NCBI GenBank assembly: GCA_963751165.1
Contig: CAVVTP010000008.1
Location: forward strand, 62,001-126,000
Source of the DNA: Roseiarcus sp963751165
GTDB taxonomy: Bacteria > Pseudomonadota > Alphaproteobacteria > Rhizobiales > Beijerinckiaceae
Length of the DNA: 64,000 nucleotides
Reading direction: 5' to 3'
Position 1 is the first letter of the stretch, and each line of letters begins with the position of its first letter. The position numbers and the translations under genes are program-made. Under the pieces are notes generated by a model that saw only the letters and a program-made list of their open reading frames with translations, had not been told where the DNA came from and ran no database searches. Positions 40,285 to 48,773 of this stretch are shown here, piece by piece.

Positions 40285-41484
40285 ATGAAAGTCGCGCTCA
40301 TTGCCACTGATCTCCGTGCAGAAGACTCCTATCGCTTCCCATCGGAGCACCTCCTTAAGAAATCCGGAGGCAACACGGGCAACTTCGCCTACGTTCAGGC
40401 GATTTGGAATCATTTGTCGCCGCATGTTGAAATTTTCCCCTGGCACGCCTCGCCGGAGAAGATTCGAGAGACATGCAATGTCGTTGTGATAGCCTGCGCC
40501 AATCAGTTGGGTCCTCACACCGATCTCGAGCACCCGGCGCTGACGCTGGAAAAGATTGGGCTTCCGGTTGTCGCGGTTGGCCTCGGCGCGCAAGCGCCCA
40601 CGACTGAGGCGATCGTTGCATTGAGCGCTGGAACGAGGCGATGGCTGGATGTCGTCGCCGCGCACGCGCCCTCCAAGACGCCCAACATTGGGGTTCGGGG
40701 CGAATTCTCGCGGCAGCAGGTCGAGCGGCATGGGGCAGCGAACCGTGCAGTTGTCGTCGGCTGTCCGTCCAACTTCATCAATCCCGATCCTCTCCTAGGC
40801 GCGGCCCTGGGCGAAAAGTTCGACAATCTGCGCCTCGACCGGATTGCCGTGCCTGCCGGCCTGCATCTCTGGCCGCACCTCAGGGCGATAGAGCAATCGC
40901 TTGCCGAGCTCGTCGAAGCAACCTCCGGGCTGTATGTCGCTCAGTCCGAAATCGACATGATCCGCCTCTCCCGCGGAGAATGGTCTCGTATCGACGCCAA
41001 TACGTCGGCCGCGCTGCACGAGTACATCCGGCCTCAACTCTCCCATGAACAGTTTCGCATATGGTGCAAGCGCTATGCGGTTTGTTTTTCTGACGCGAGC
41101 TCCTGGATGGAATCGATGCGCAATTTCGACTTCGTTGTTGGCGCACGGTTTCACGGCGTGATGCTCGCGATCCAAGCGGGCACGCCAGGCGGAGTCATCG
41201 CGCACGACAGCCGCACCCTCGAAATGTGCCAGACGATGCACATTCCTGTGCGCAAATTTAATGAGCTTCCGGATCCGCTCGATTTGCGCGCGATCTCTTC
41301 GCTGTTCACGTTCGACGTCGCGGGCTATGATCGCACGCGCTCCGCGCTCGGTCGCCGCTACGTCGAGATGTTAACAGGGGCCGGAATCGAGCTGAGTCAA
41401 AGCCTTCAAGGTCTTTTGGCGGAAGCTGGGACGCCTTGCCGCGCGCCAGTCGAAGAGCCGCCGGCGATGGCGGCTGTTGCATGA
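40285..41484 (+). CDS. polysaccharide pyruvyl transferase family protein
   Basis: A 399-residue protein of the polysaccharide pyruvyl transferase family (CsaB/WcaK-like fold). Members add ketal pyruvate to sugars in surface polysaccharides using phosphoenolpyruvate. Visible features are GGNTGNFAYVQAIW at the N-terminus, GLPVVAVGLGAQAP, IGVRGEFSRQQVERHG, VVVGCPSNFINPDPLLG and the conserved FVVGARFHGVMLAIQAGTPG. The ATG at 40285 has GAGGA just upstream. It predicts an acidic, pyruvylated glycan, which would carry negative charge and could bind calcium like the RTX protein. Confidence 0.85.
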   Translation: MKVALIATDLRAEDSYRFPSEHLLKKSGGNTGNFAYVQAIWNHLSPHVEIFPWHASPEKIRETCNVVVIACANQLGPHTDLEHPALTLEKIGLPVVAVGLGAQAPTTEAIVALSAGTRRWLDVVAAHAPSKTPNIGVRGEFSRQQVERHGAANRAVVVGCPSNFINPDPLLGAALGEKFDNLRLDRIAVPAGLHLWPHLRAIEQSLAELVEATSGLYVAQSEIDMIRLSRGEWSRIDANTSAALHEYIRPQLSHEQFRIWCKRYAVCFSDASSWMESMRNFDFVVGARFHGVMLAIQAGTPGGVIAHDSRTLEMCQTMHIPVRKFNELPDPLDLRAISSLFTFDVAGYDRTRSALGRRYVEMLTGAGIELSQSLQGLLAEAGTPCRAPVEEPPAMAAVA

Positions 41485-42626
41485 AGCTCCGGGCGATTGC
41501 GGTCGCCATAAGCCTATTCTGTGCAGTCGGTGGTAGCGCGGAATCTAACACCCTTCCCGTGCCGGCCCTGGCGCCTAATGGGCCAATCGAATTGATTTTC
41601 GATTGGAACACTTCGCGTTGCGCTGACGACGACATTCCGGATGCCCCGTTGCGAGCCGTCCGCACTACGCCCACGAGCGTGGTCGGGTTCTCCACGCATT
41701 TCGATAACAGACGATTTCTCGGAAAAAGCCTTAATTCGATGGTGCGTAACTGCGCCGTCGTGTTCGCGGGCAAGGGATCGCCAAATCCCGAGGACTACAG
41801 CGACCGCGTCTGGATCGCTGCGACATGGTCCGACAGCGGTCGAACGATTTTCGCCCTCGGTCATGACGAATATCAGGCGCACCGGCATGCCGGTCGCTGC
41901 CGTTTTTCGACCTATATGCAGTGCTGGTATAATGCGATCGTCTTGTTGCGCTCGGACGACGCAGGTGAGACGTTTTTTCGCGTCGGCGAGCGTCCGGTTG
42001 CTTCGATTCCTATTCGACAGGACGTCGATCAAGGCCACAATCGCGGATTCTTCGAACCGACCAATATCGTCAAGCGGGGCGAGGCTTATTTCGCATTGAT
42101 CCGCGCCGAGGCCGAGGGCGCGCAACAGGCCGGAACCTGCTTATTTCGAACTGACGACGTCACCCGGCCGGAGTCATGGCGTTTCTACGACGGCAAAGGG
42201 TTCTCGGCCAACATCGATCCGTACCGGGACGACGCTAGCAAGGCGAGGCCATGCGCGCCTCTGAAGGGGCTGAAAGGGATCGTCGGATCGATAACTTATG
42301 CAGTTGAGTACGAAACCTATGTGGCAGTCAGCGCATTCGCTTCGAAGAAGTTGGGAGAAAGCGGCTTTTACTACTCGGACTCGACGGATCTGATTCATTG
42401 GAGCGATGGACGCATGTTCCTTCCGCTCCAGACGCCCTGGTCAAACGTTTGTGGCCAAGATCGTTTCGCCTACCCGTCGCTCATCGACGTGGACTCCCCG
42501 TCCCGGAACTTCGACGTTGTTAAAGCCGATCCCTATCTTTATTTCGTCCGTAGACATTTCGATGGATGCGACGGCACATTGCGGCGCGACCTCGTGCGGA
42601 TGAAGCTACGCGTGACGACTAAGTGA
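41481..42626 (+). CDS. secreted beta-propeller-like protein (sialidase/glycosidase-like)
   Basis: A 381-residue protein with a signal peptide (MKLRAIAVAISLFCAVGGSA). The mature part has repeated strand patterns with Asp-box-like elements (LLRSDDAGETFFRVG, YYSDSTDLIHWSDG), as in five-bladed glycosidases and sialidases, and about eight Cys. Catalytic residues cannot be fixed by reading. Its ATG overlaps the pyruvyl transferase stop, so it is the last gene of the operon. It may trim, bind or release the polysaccharide in the periplasm or outside the cell. Confidence 0.65.
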   Translation: MKLRAIAVAISLFCAVGGSAESNTLPVPALAPNGPIELIFDWNTSRCADDDIPDAPLRAVRTTPTSVVGFSTHFDNRRFLGKSLNSMVRNCAVVFAGKGSPNPEDYSDRVWIAATWSDSGRTIFALGHDEYQAHRHAGRCRFSTYMQCWYNAIVLLRSDDAGETFFRVGERPVASIPIRQDVDQGHNRGFFEPTNIVKRGEAYFALIRAEAEGAQQAGTCLFRTDDVTRPESWRFYDGKGFSANIDPYRDDASKARPCAPLKGLKGIVGSITYAVEYETYVAVSAFASKKLGESGFYYSDSTDLIHWSDGRMFLPLQTPWSNVCGQDRFAYPSLIDVDSPSRNFDVVKADPYLYFVRRHFDGCDGTLRRDLVRMKLRVTTK

Positions 42627-42655
42627 CAGCGTCAGTTGTACAGGACAGGCTGGCG

Positions 42656-43351
42656 TCAGGTTCCGAGGATGCGAACGCGCTTCCGCCTCGTCGCCTGGGA
42701 AGCCAGCGGGCCTTGTGCAGATTGATCATGAAATAGGACCGCAATGTTTGTCCCTTCGAAGAGGGCGGCCAATGTCGACGACTCAGCTTTCGGCATCATC
42801 AGCACAGCCCATAAATCGTAATTCTCGCCCTCGACCACGCGCGCTTCTGCAAACCCAGCGCGCGTCGCCATCCGGCCGAGACGATCAACAGTGAAGCCGG
42901 TCCTGTGGGCCATGTGGGCACGCCCCGCTTCGATCGAAGGACTGTGGCCGAAGATCATGTCGAGGAGCCGGACGGGACCGGCAGAAGAGAGATATGCGAC
43001 CAACTCGATGTCCTCCAAGACGAGCAGTTTCGCAATTGCGTCTATGTTCGGGCAGTTGATCACGACGAAGCCGTCGTCATGCAAAACACGCCTAAATTCG
43101 CGCAGCGCAGGCAACACCTCGTGATCCTGAAGATGTTCGATGCAGTGGGATGACCAAATCGCGTCGAAAGTGTCGTCTTCAATCACGCTTCGCATGTCGC
43201 AAACGGATCCGATGAAGTCCGCCCGGTTACTCGGGTCAATGTCGATAGACAGCTCGGTCCATAGGGACTGGTTGAACACAGGATGCAACGACTTGGCTCC
43301 AGCGGGACCGGATCCGGCGTTTAGAACGCGTCTCGTTCGGCGAATATCCAT
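42656..43351 (-). CDS. SAM-dependent methyltransferase (class I)
   Basis: A 231-residue class I methyltransferase. Motif I is RVLNAGSGPAGAKSLHPVF, the acidic end of strand 2 is ELSIDIDPSNRADFIG, motif II/post I region is IWSSHCIEHLQDHEVLPALR and motif III is FVVINCPNIDAIAKLL. It has the Methyltransf_11 layout and belongs to the kind found in O-antigen and exopolysaccharide loci, where it would methylate a sugar. It converges on the glycan operon from the opposite strand with 29 bp between stops. Confidence 0.83.
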   Translation of the reverse strand: MDIRRTRRVLNAGSGPAGAKSLHPVFNQSLWTELSIDIDPSNRADFIGSVCDMRSVIEDDTFDAIWSSHCIEHLQDHEVLPALREFRRVLHDDGFVVINCPNIDAIAKLLVLEDIELVAYLSSAGPVRLLDMIFGHSPSIEAGRAHMAHRTGFTVDRLGRMATRAGFAEARVVEGENYDLWAVLMMPKAESSTLAALFEGTNIAVLFHDQSAQGPLASQATRRKRVRILGT

Positions 43352-43849
43352 CTAGCAATGTCCGTCGGCCGAGATAGTGTCGTACGTTGACTCAGAGCTC
43401 AACTTCCAGGCTACGGGCGCCCTGGAGGGAGAACGAAAATAATATTCGTTTGTAAAGAAAGTCGTATGGCGTCACGAGGTCCCGTTCAGCGAGGAGCCGA
43501 AAATAATATGGATATTTGGCGAGTATGAGTAACTTCGGGGCGCCACACGCAAGCGGTCCCGGGATTGACGGCTTGCTGGACAGCTGGCTCCGGAGAAACG
43601 GTTCAAGACGGCACTCTATAGTTCGGCCGCCAAACCCTCAATGCTCTTTTCCACTGCTCTTTCTCCGATGCCGTTAGACGGCCGGATGCTAAACTTCCGG
43701 ACGTTCTCCTAACCACGTCTGCTATATCACGAAGCAAACCGCGACGTGTCGGCGCGTCGGTGTCTCGTCCGTTCGCGACGGCTTCGGGCTGGACGGTGCT
43801 CCAAAGCGGTGTGCCGGATTTTTAAATGATGAAGGGATTATGGAAATCC
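43352..43849. other. intergenic stretch before IS66, no intact gene
   Basis: About 500 bp with no convincing gene. The last bases carry the 3' end of a short minus-strand frame interrupted by the IS66 element (stop TAA at 43822-43824) and the left copy of the target duplication (43842-43849). Confidence 0.45.
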
Positions 43850-43875
43850 GTAACCCTCCGGCGAGGGGCGCGGAT

Positions 43876-44259
43876 TCAGAGCGGGTGTAGCAGACCGTCA
43901 GCGATGATTGTATTCAGTGCTTCGGTCAGGGACAGGCCGCGATGGAGGCAGAACCATTCGCCGGTATGCCGATGCCATTGAAGGTCGAAGCGCCCGGGGC
44001 TGATCCAGTCCAGACGCGTGAATGGCGCATCAAACTCCTCGCCGAGGTTCTCGGGAAAGCCGGACCGATAGCGCTGAATGAAGCGATAGCGTGTTCCACG
44101 CCATTTGCCGCAGATGTCAACCGGGTAGTTGAAGTCGGTCGGCCGGATGACAGGCAGGAATCGCGGTTTCAATACCTCGTCGATCAGTCGCTGACAGGCG
44201 GCGGTGATGGCGGCCTTCTCAGTCTGGGATAAGGCGCCCGGCTCCTCACCGGGGTCCAT
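43876..44259 (-). CDS. IS66-associated accessory protein of unknown function
   Basis: A 127-residue protein inside the IS66 element, downstream of tnpC by 24 bp. Recognisable conserved segments are FLPVIRPTDFNYPVDICGKW, RFIQRYRSGFPENLGEEFDA and WHRHTGEWFCLHRGLSLTEA. Proteins of this type often accompany IS66 transposase genes, but I know of no function. There are no membrane segments, and the last residues are just inside the left inverted repeat. Confidence 0.7.
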   Translation of the reverse strand: MDPGEEPGALSQTEKAAITAACQRLIDEVLKPRFLPVIRPTDFNYPVDICGKWRGTRYRFIQRYRSGFPENLGEEFDAPFTRLDWISPGRFDLQWHRHTGEWFCLHRGLSLTEALNTIIADGLLHPL

Positions 44260-44283
44260 TGCCGTTGCCGCATGATCGCTCCT

Positions 44284-45921
44284 TCACGCCGCGACAGCGT
44301 CGAGTTTCGGATTGTCCCAGTTCCACGGCAAGAGTTCATCGAGTTTGCTCATCGCCTGATCAGCAATGCGGGCGAGAACGTCGGCAAGCCAAGCCTGCGG
44401 ATCGACGTCGTTGAGCTTGGCGGTCTGGATCAGCGTGTACATTAGCGCGGCGCGCTCAGCGCCGCGCTCCGAGCCGGCGAAGAGCCATGACTTTCTTCCC
44501 AAGGCCAGACCGCGCAGCGCTCTTTCCGCCGCGTTGTTCGTAAGACAGATGCGCCCGTCTTCGAGGAAGCGGGAGAAGGCCGACCAACGGGTGAGCATGT
44601 AATCGATGGCTTTGGCGACGCCATTGTGCCGGGAGAGCTTTGCGCGTTCGGCGCGCAGCCACTCCTCCAGCGTCGCGACGAGAGGCGCGCTCCTTAAGCG
44701 GCGCGTAGCGAGCCGCTCCTCGGCCGAGAGGCCATTGATCTCGCGCTCGATGTCGAAGATGGCGTCGATCCTCCTTATCGCCTCCAAGGCGATCGGCGAG
44801 ATCGGCACAGCGTCCCTGCCGCGCCGCGCGTTCGAGGCGATATCAGCGAGCTCGAAAAATCTGCGCCGGCTATGGCTCCAGCACAGCGCCTCAACGATCG
44901 GGCGTGGCCGGCGATCAGCGAGATAAAGCCGACCATAGCCGCTATAGGCGTCGGCCTGCAGGATGCCGACAAAGGACTTGAGATGTCGCTGGGGATGTTC
45001 GCCCGATCGATCGCGCGAGGCGTAATAGAGCGCCGCGGGCGGATCCTTGCCGCCGAATGGCCGATCGTCGCGAACGTAAGTCCAGATGCGGCCGGTTTCG
45101 GTCTTGCCTTTCGCCAGGATCGGAACCGTGGTGTCGTCCCCGTGCAACCGCTCGGCGGAAAGAACATGCGCCTCGATCAGCGCATAGAGCGGCCACAGCG
45201 CCAAAGCGCAGACGCCAACCTGATCGGCCAGCGTCGACAAGCTTAAGTCCACGCCCTCTCTGGCGTAGCGCTCGCTCTGGCGATTGAGCGGCTGATGCTG
45301 ACCGAACTTCTCGAACAGGATCATCGCCAGAAGATTAGGGCCAGCGAAGCCGCGCGGCGTCACATGGAATGGTGCCGGCGGCTGCGTGATCGTCTCGCAT
45401 TCTCGGCATGAGAAGCGCTCGCGGACGGTCTGGATCACCTTCCATTGACGCGGGACGACCTCCAGCGTCTCGGTGATGTCCTCGCCAAGCTTCGACAGCC
45501 TGGCCGAGCCGCAGCACGGGCAAGTCTCCGGGGCGGGAATGACGACCCGCTCACGCGGCAGATGCTCGGGAAACGGCTTTCGGCTCGGCCACTTGCGCTC
45601 AAAGGATCTGACTAAGGTGGACCGGCGTTGCGCTTGTTCGGCGGCGAACTCGTCTTCCGTCGCCTCCGCCTCCGCCTCCTCGAGCTGAAGCTCCAATTGG
45701 TCAAGAAGCCGCGCCGTGCGCTCGGCGCGAGGTCCATAAATCACGCGCCGCAGCTTCTCGATCTCGAGCTTAAGATACGCAATCAGCGAACGGTCGTTAG
45801 CCGTCGCGGCTCGAGCGCTGGCCAGTTCGGTGCCGACCGCCGCAGTCTCAGCTCGCGCCGCAATCAGCGCGGCTTTCAGCGCTTCGATGTCGTCGGGAAC
45901 GAAGGAAGGATCGGCGTCCAC
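44284..45921 (-). CDS. tnpC: IS66 transposase TnpC
   Basis: A 545-residue IS66 DDE transposase. The N-terminus has a leucine-rich coiled coil (LIAYLKLEIEKLRRVIYGPR), then a zinc-finger region (PETCPCCGSARLSKLGED and FSCRECETITQP). The catalytic core has LHGDDTTVPILAKGKTETGR, LQADAYSGYGRLY and a final Glu region near NNAAERALRGLALGRKSWLF. The C-terminus is the IS66 C domain (SERGAERAALMYTLIQTAKL). Full length and uninterrupted. Confidence 0.95.
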   Translation of the reverse strand: MDADPSFVPDDIEALKAALIAARAETAAVGTELASARAATANDRSLIAYLKLEIEKLRRVIYGPRAERTARLLDQLELQLEEAEAEATEDEFAAEQAQRRSTLVRSFERKWPSRKPFPEHLPRERVVIPAPETCPCCGSARLSKLGEDITETLEVVPRQWKVIQTVRERFSCRECETITQPPAPFHVTPRGFAGPNLLAMILFEKFGQHQPLNRQSERYAREGVDLSLSTLADQVGVCALALWPLYALIEAHVLSAERLHGDDTTVPILAKGKTETGRIWTYVRDDRPFGGKDPPAALYYASRDRSGEHPQRHLKSFVGILQADAYSGYGRLYLADRRPRPIVEALCWSHSRRRFFELADIASNARRGRDAVPISPIALEAIRRIDAIFDIEREINGLSAEERLATRRLRSAPLVATLEEWLRAERAKLSRHNGVAKAIDYMLTRWSAFSRFLEDGRICLTNNAAERALRGLALGRKSWLFAGSERGAERAALMYTLIQTAKLNDVDPQAWLADVLARIADQAMSKLDELLPWNWDNPKLDAVAA

Positions 45922-45991
45922 GAATCAGATGAAATCACAAAATCGGACGTTTGAGGCGCCCCTTTTTGCGTTCTCAAGCAATTTTTTTCCT

Positions 45992-46339
45992 CTATCCAAC
46001 CGCCGTCGGACGCCATGTCTCTTGCGGCATGCGCCAATCGATGCCGGACAGAAGATAGGAGAGTTGCGCCTTCGAGATCGTCACTGTTCCGTCAGCCATC
46101 GACGGCCACAGGAACCGCCCCCGCTCCAAACGCTTCGAGAGCAGGCACAGACCCTGGCCGTCGCTCCAAAGGCATTTGATCAGAGACCCGCTGCGGCCGC
46201 GAAAGACGAAGAGATGGCCGGAATGCGGATCACGCTTCAACGTCTCTTGGACAATCAGAGCCAGACCATCGAACCCCTTGCGCATATCGGTGTGGCCCGT
46301 CACCAGCCATACTCGCACGCCGGTCGGAATCGGGATCAT
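45992..46339 (-). CDS. tnpB: IS66 accessory protein TnpB (IS66 Orf2)
   Basis: A 115-residue protein with the IS66 Orf2 signature: VRVWLVTGHTDMRKGFDGLA, then HLFVFRGRSGSLIKCLWSDG and GLCLLSKRLERGRFLWP. It is required together with TnpA and TnpC for transposition of IS66 elements. Its ATG overlaps the TnpA stop by four bases. Confidence 0.93.
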   Translation of the reverse strand: MIPIPTGVRVWLVTGHTDMRKGFDGLALIVQETLKRDPHSGHLFVFRGRSGSLIKCLWSDGQGLCLLSKRLERGRFLWPSMADGTVTISKAQLSYLLSGIDWRMPQETWRPTAVG

Positions 46340-46722
46340 CGCCGCGATAATGCCTTGGCGATGCGAGCGAGCGCGCCGGCGTCAACATCCGCCCCGACAA
46401 TGATCCGCTCACCGCCAACAAGCACGATCTCCATCCGGCCCATCGACCCGGGAGCTATGGCGGTCGCAGTCGGCTGCGCCCCCACGACCCTCACCGGCAC
46501 GATGTTCACTGGCTCGCCGACAGCGCTCGCGCCGCTCGCCTGCTGTTCTCGCCTGCGCCAGGTGAACAGCATGTTGGCGTTCAGGCCGTAGCGGCGCGCC
46601 ACCTCCGCAACGGACGCGCCTGGCGCAAAGCTCTCCGCAATGATCCGTTGCTTCTGATCAGCTGACCAAGTCCGTCGCCGGAGCTCGCCCCCATCCGTGC
46701 TTGGCCTTCCGACGTCCGACAT
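46336..46722 (-). CDS. tnpA: IS66 accessory protein TnpA (IS66 Orf1)
   Basis: A 128-residue protein with an IS3/IS911-type helix-turn-helix: RRTWSADQKQRIIAESFAPG then ASVAEVARRYGLNANMLFTW. The C-terminal half (MEIVLVGGERIIVGADVDAG) is typical of IS66 TnpA. It is the first gene of the element, with ~100 bp to the right inverted repeat holding its promoter. Confidence 0.92.
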   Translation of the reverse strand: MSDVGRPSTDGGELRRRTWSADQKQRIIAESFAPGASVAEVARRYGLNANMLFTWRRREQQASGASAVGEPVNIVPVRVVGAQPTATAIAPGSMGRMEIVLVGGERIIVGADVDAGALARIAKALSRR

Positions 46723-46837
46723 CTGCGATAGTGTCCATCATCGACTCAGTGGACACGATCGCCGCGCCCACACCACACTATCGTCCCTCGCTGGCCATTC
46801 TCGCTAGGCGGCCTTCGGCAGAGGGATACGGAAATCC

Positions 46838-47092
46838 TTGCGACCCCAAAGCTGCTGGCAACGCGCGAGCGCGCCCGCATTCGTCGCGTAAGCCTCCTGC
46901 TTCCTCATGGCGAGCCGAGGTCGCGAGGGATTCACGAACGTCTGGCCATTGGACCGTAGGTGTCACGCAAAATTTTTTCGCAACGCTTTCCTGCGTGAGC
47001 TCCCAACACTCACGCCATGCTGCAAGGGTCAGCTTCTCGAAACCCGCTGTTTTTGCCCCTGTTACCAGCGGAAGCGGCCCGCCCGCGGGGCG
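46838..47092. other. short intergenic stretch with IS66-interrupted frame
   Basis: The minus strand from ATG 46908 reads MRKQEAYATNAGALARCQQL followed by WGRKDF up to the IS66 insertion point. If the element and one target copy are removed, it continues HNPFII to a TAA at 43822. This is either a very short gene or the 3' end of a longer one whose upstream part is not recognisable here. Confidence 0.3.
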
Positions 47093-47911
47093 TCAGCTCC
47101 TCGGCTTGCCCTTCTTGCCCTTCGCCTCGGCGGCCACGCTCCGGCGCAGCGCGTCCATGATGTTTACCACGTTGCTCGGCGCCGTCCCTGCCGCCGGCGC
47201 CTTCGGGTGGGCGGGCTGGACGGTCTTCCTCTTTTCGCCGATCATCTCGGCGAGGCGCTCCTGTACCGGGTCGCGGACCATGTCGGGGGTCCAGGGCTTC
47301 TTGCGCTCCTCAACCAGCCGCGTGACGAGATCGAGCAGGGCAGGATCGGGCTTGGCTTCCCGAATGTTGCGAAAGAGCTCGGCCGGGTCGCGCACCTCCG
47401 AGCCGTAGCGCAGCGTCCACAGCTCGATGCCGTTTTCGCGGGCCTTGAGGAGCACGGCGCGCTCGCGGCGATGGAGGACGAGGCGGGATATGCCGACCAT
47501 GCCGGTCGACCGCATGGCGTCGCGAATGACGCAATAGGCCTCTTCGCCGACCTTGTCGTCCGGCGTGAGATAATACGGCGTCTCGTACCAGAGCCAGTCG
47601 ATGCTGCCGGCCGCGGTGAAGGTCTCGACGTCGATCGTGCGCGCGCTCTCGAGCCGGACCGCCTCGAGCTCCTCGTCCTCGAGCAGGACGAACGAACTCT
47701 CGTCGCGGCCGTAGCCCTTGACCGCGGCGCCTTCGTCGATCGGCTCTCGGGTCTCGGCGTCGACGTAGCGGCTGACGACGCGGTTTCCCGTCTTGCGATT
47801 AAGCGTGTGGAAGCGGATCTTGTCGGCGTCGCTGGTGGCGGGGGTCAGGGCGACAGGACAGGTCACCAGCGACAGCTTCAGATAGCCCTTCCAGAAGGCG
47901 CGCGGCGCCAT
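47093..47911 (-). CDS. ku: non-homologous end joining protein Ku
   Basis: A 272-residue bacterial Ku protein that binds DNA double-strand ends as a homodimer and recruits LigD. Family features in order: APRAFWKGYLKLSLVTCPVA, LNRKTGNRVVSRYVDAETRE, VKGYGRDESSFVLLEDEELE, FTAAGSIDWLWYETPYYLTP, GMVGISRLVLHRRERAVLL and the tail PSNVVNIMDALRRSVAAEAK with a Lys-rich end. Length is normal. No ligD lies in the window. It sits next to the general stress response genes, which fits stationary-phase or desiccation-linked repair. Confidence 0.93.
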   Translation of the reverse strand: MAPRAFWKGYLKLSLVTCPVALTPATSDADKIRFHTLNRKTGNRVVSRYVDAETREPIDEGAAVKGYGRDESSFVLLEDEELEAVRLESARTIDVETFTAAGSIDWLWYETPYYLTPDDKVGEEAYCVIRDAMRSTGMVGISRLVLHRRERAVLLKARENGIELWTLRYGSEVRDPAELFRNIREAKPDPALLDLVTRLVEERKKPWTPDMVRDPVQERLAEMIGEKRKTVQPAHPKAPAAGTAPSNVVNIMDALRRSVAAEAKGKKGKPRS

Positions 47912-47923
47912 TGCAGACTTCCG

Positions 47924-48268
47924 TTATTTCGCCTTCGACTTGCGTTCGCCCGCCTTTTCGTCCACGGGCTCCGCGCTCTTCGCCTTGGCGGACCCGGTTT
48001 TTTCTTTCTTCTCGCTCTTCTTGGGCGCGTGTTCGGCGGCTTTGGCCTTGGCGGATCGGGCCGGTTTTTCAGCCGCTGGTTCGTCGGCCTTCGGCTTTGC
48101 CGGTTGGGCCGACTTCTCGTGGTCGGGTTCGGCCTCGCCGTTCTCCGCCTCGAACCGCGCTTCGGCGGCGAGCCAAAGCCGGTGCGTGTGGCCATCGCCC
48201 TCAGGTCGACCTTCCTGCTCCCACATGTGATACGCGATCTCTCGAATGCGTCGCTCTCGACTGGTCAT
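47924..48268 (-). CDS. DUF2934-domain protein with Lys/Ala-rich tail
   Basis: A 114-residue protein. The first ~40 residues (MTSRERRIREIAYHMWEQEG followed by RPEGDGHTHRLWLAAE) are the DUF2934 motif, common in Alphaproteobacteria. The rest is a low-complexity Lys/Ala/Glu/Pro tail resembling histone H1-like DNA-binding tails. The start at 48268 is preferred over 48298 because DUF2934 normally begins at the protein N-terminus. It lies 12 bp upstream of ku in the same direction, so it may be co-transcribed and may bind DNA. Confidence 0.7.
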   Translation of the reverse strand: MTSRERRIREIAYHMWEQEGRPEGDGHTHRLWLAAEARFEAENGEAEPDHEKSAQPAKPKADEPAAEKPARSAKAKAAEHAPKKSEKKEKTGSAKAKSAEPVDEKAGERKSKAK

Positions 48269-48773
48269 TTCCACCCTCCAGATCGTCGTCCGCGCCACCG
48301 TCCGGCGCCAAATCCCCCATGTCGTTCGCCAGGAGAACCCATATGTGCGGGGTCGGCGTGCGTCAACTTGTTGCGAAGCCCCTCCCCCGTCGTCCGCTTT
48401 ATCATGAGCCGCGCCGGTAACCGGTTCCGAGTTCCTCGCCTTTCCACTGTCCGCGGCACGGCCGGCACCCTACCGGTTGCTTATGGCAACCAGCCAAAGA
48501 AGGATGATCGAAACGCTGATCAGCGCCGCCGCGACCGTGCGCATGACCTCGAATTGGAGAAGCTCGGGACCCGTCACTGTCGGACTCTCGCAGGTTGGAA
48601 AAAGGAACCCGGAATGACTCGGCCGGCCTGCAAAAGTTCCCACCCTGGGGACCGATCCGGGCAAGCGTCGTGTAGGCGACGGAACAAGCCGGAGTGGAGG
48701 CCGTTGGACCGTCGACGGTTGTTAGCTAGGATGCTGAGGCCGCATTTTCGCCGATAATTAAAGCGATTACGCG
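48269..48773. other. intergenic stretch with EcfG-type promoter and possible small membrane peptide
   Basis: A 505-bp divergent spacer. It contains the EcfG-type promoter of the response regulator gene at 48681-48705. On the minus strand, 48470-48544 could encode a 24-residue hydrophobic peptide (MRTVAAALISVSIILLWLVA and ISNR), which is plausible but unsupported by a clear ribosome site. Nothing else is recognised. Confidence 0.4.
48681..48705 (+). promoter_or_regulatory. EcfG-type promoter for the response regulator
   Basis: GGAAC at 48681-48685, a 17-base spacer and GTT at 48703-48705, matching the general stress sigma factor consensus GGAAC-N16/17-GTT. It lies 68 bp before the start codon. 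Confidence 0.7.

Larger units (their letters stand above)
43850..46829 (-). mobile_element. IS66-family insertion sequence, complete
   Basis: A 2980-bp element with imperfect terminal inverted repeats (19 of 24 positions match). The left end is GTAACCCTCCGGCGAGGGGC and the complement of the right end is GTATCCCTCTGCCGAAGGCC. The flanking 8-bp direct repeat GGAAATCC is perfect at 43842-43849 and 46830-46837, as expected for IS66. It carries tnpA, tnpB, tnpC and a fourth accessory gene, all intact and on the minus strand, so it looks recent and potentially active. Confidence 0.93.

Noticed and set aside
46907..48757. A 616-residue plus-strand open frame
   Set aside because: It lies opposite ku and the DUF2934 gene, has no domain, and its Leu/Phe-rich stretch is the complement of the Lys/Ala tail.
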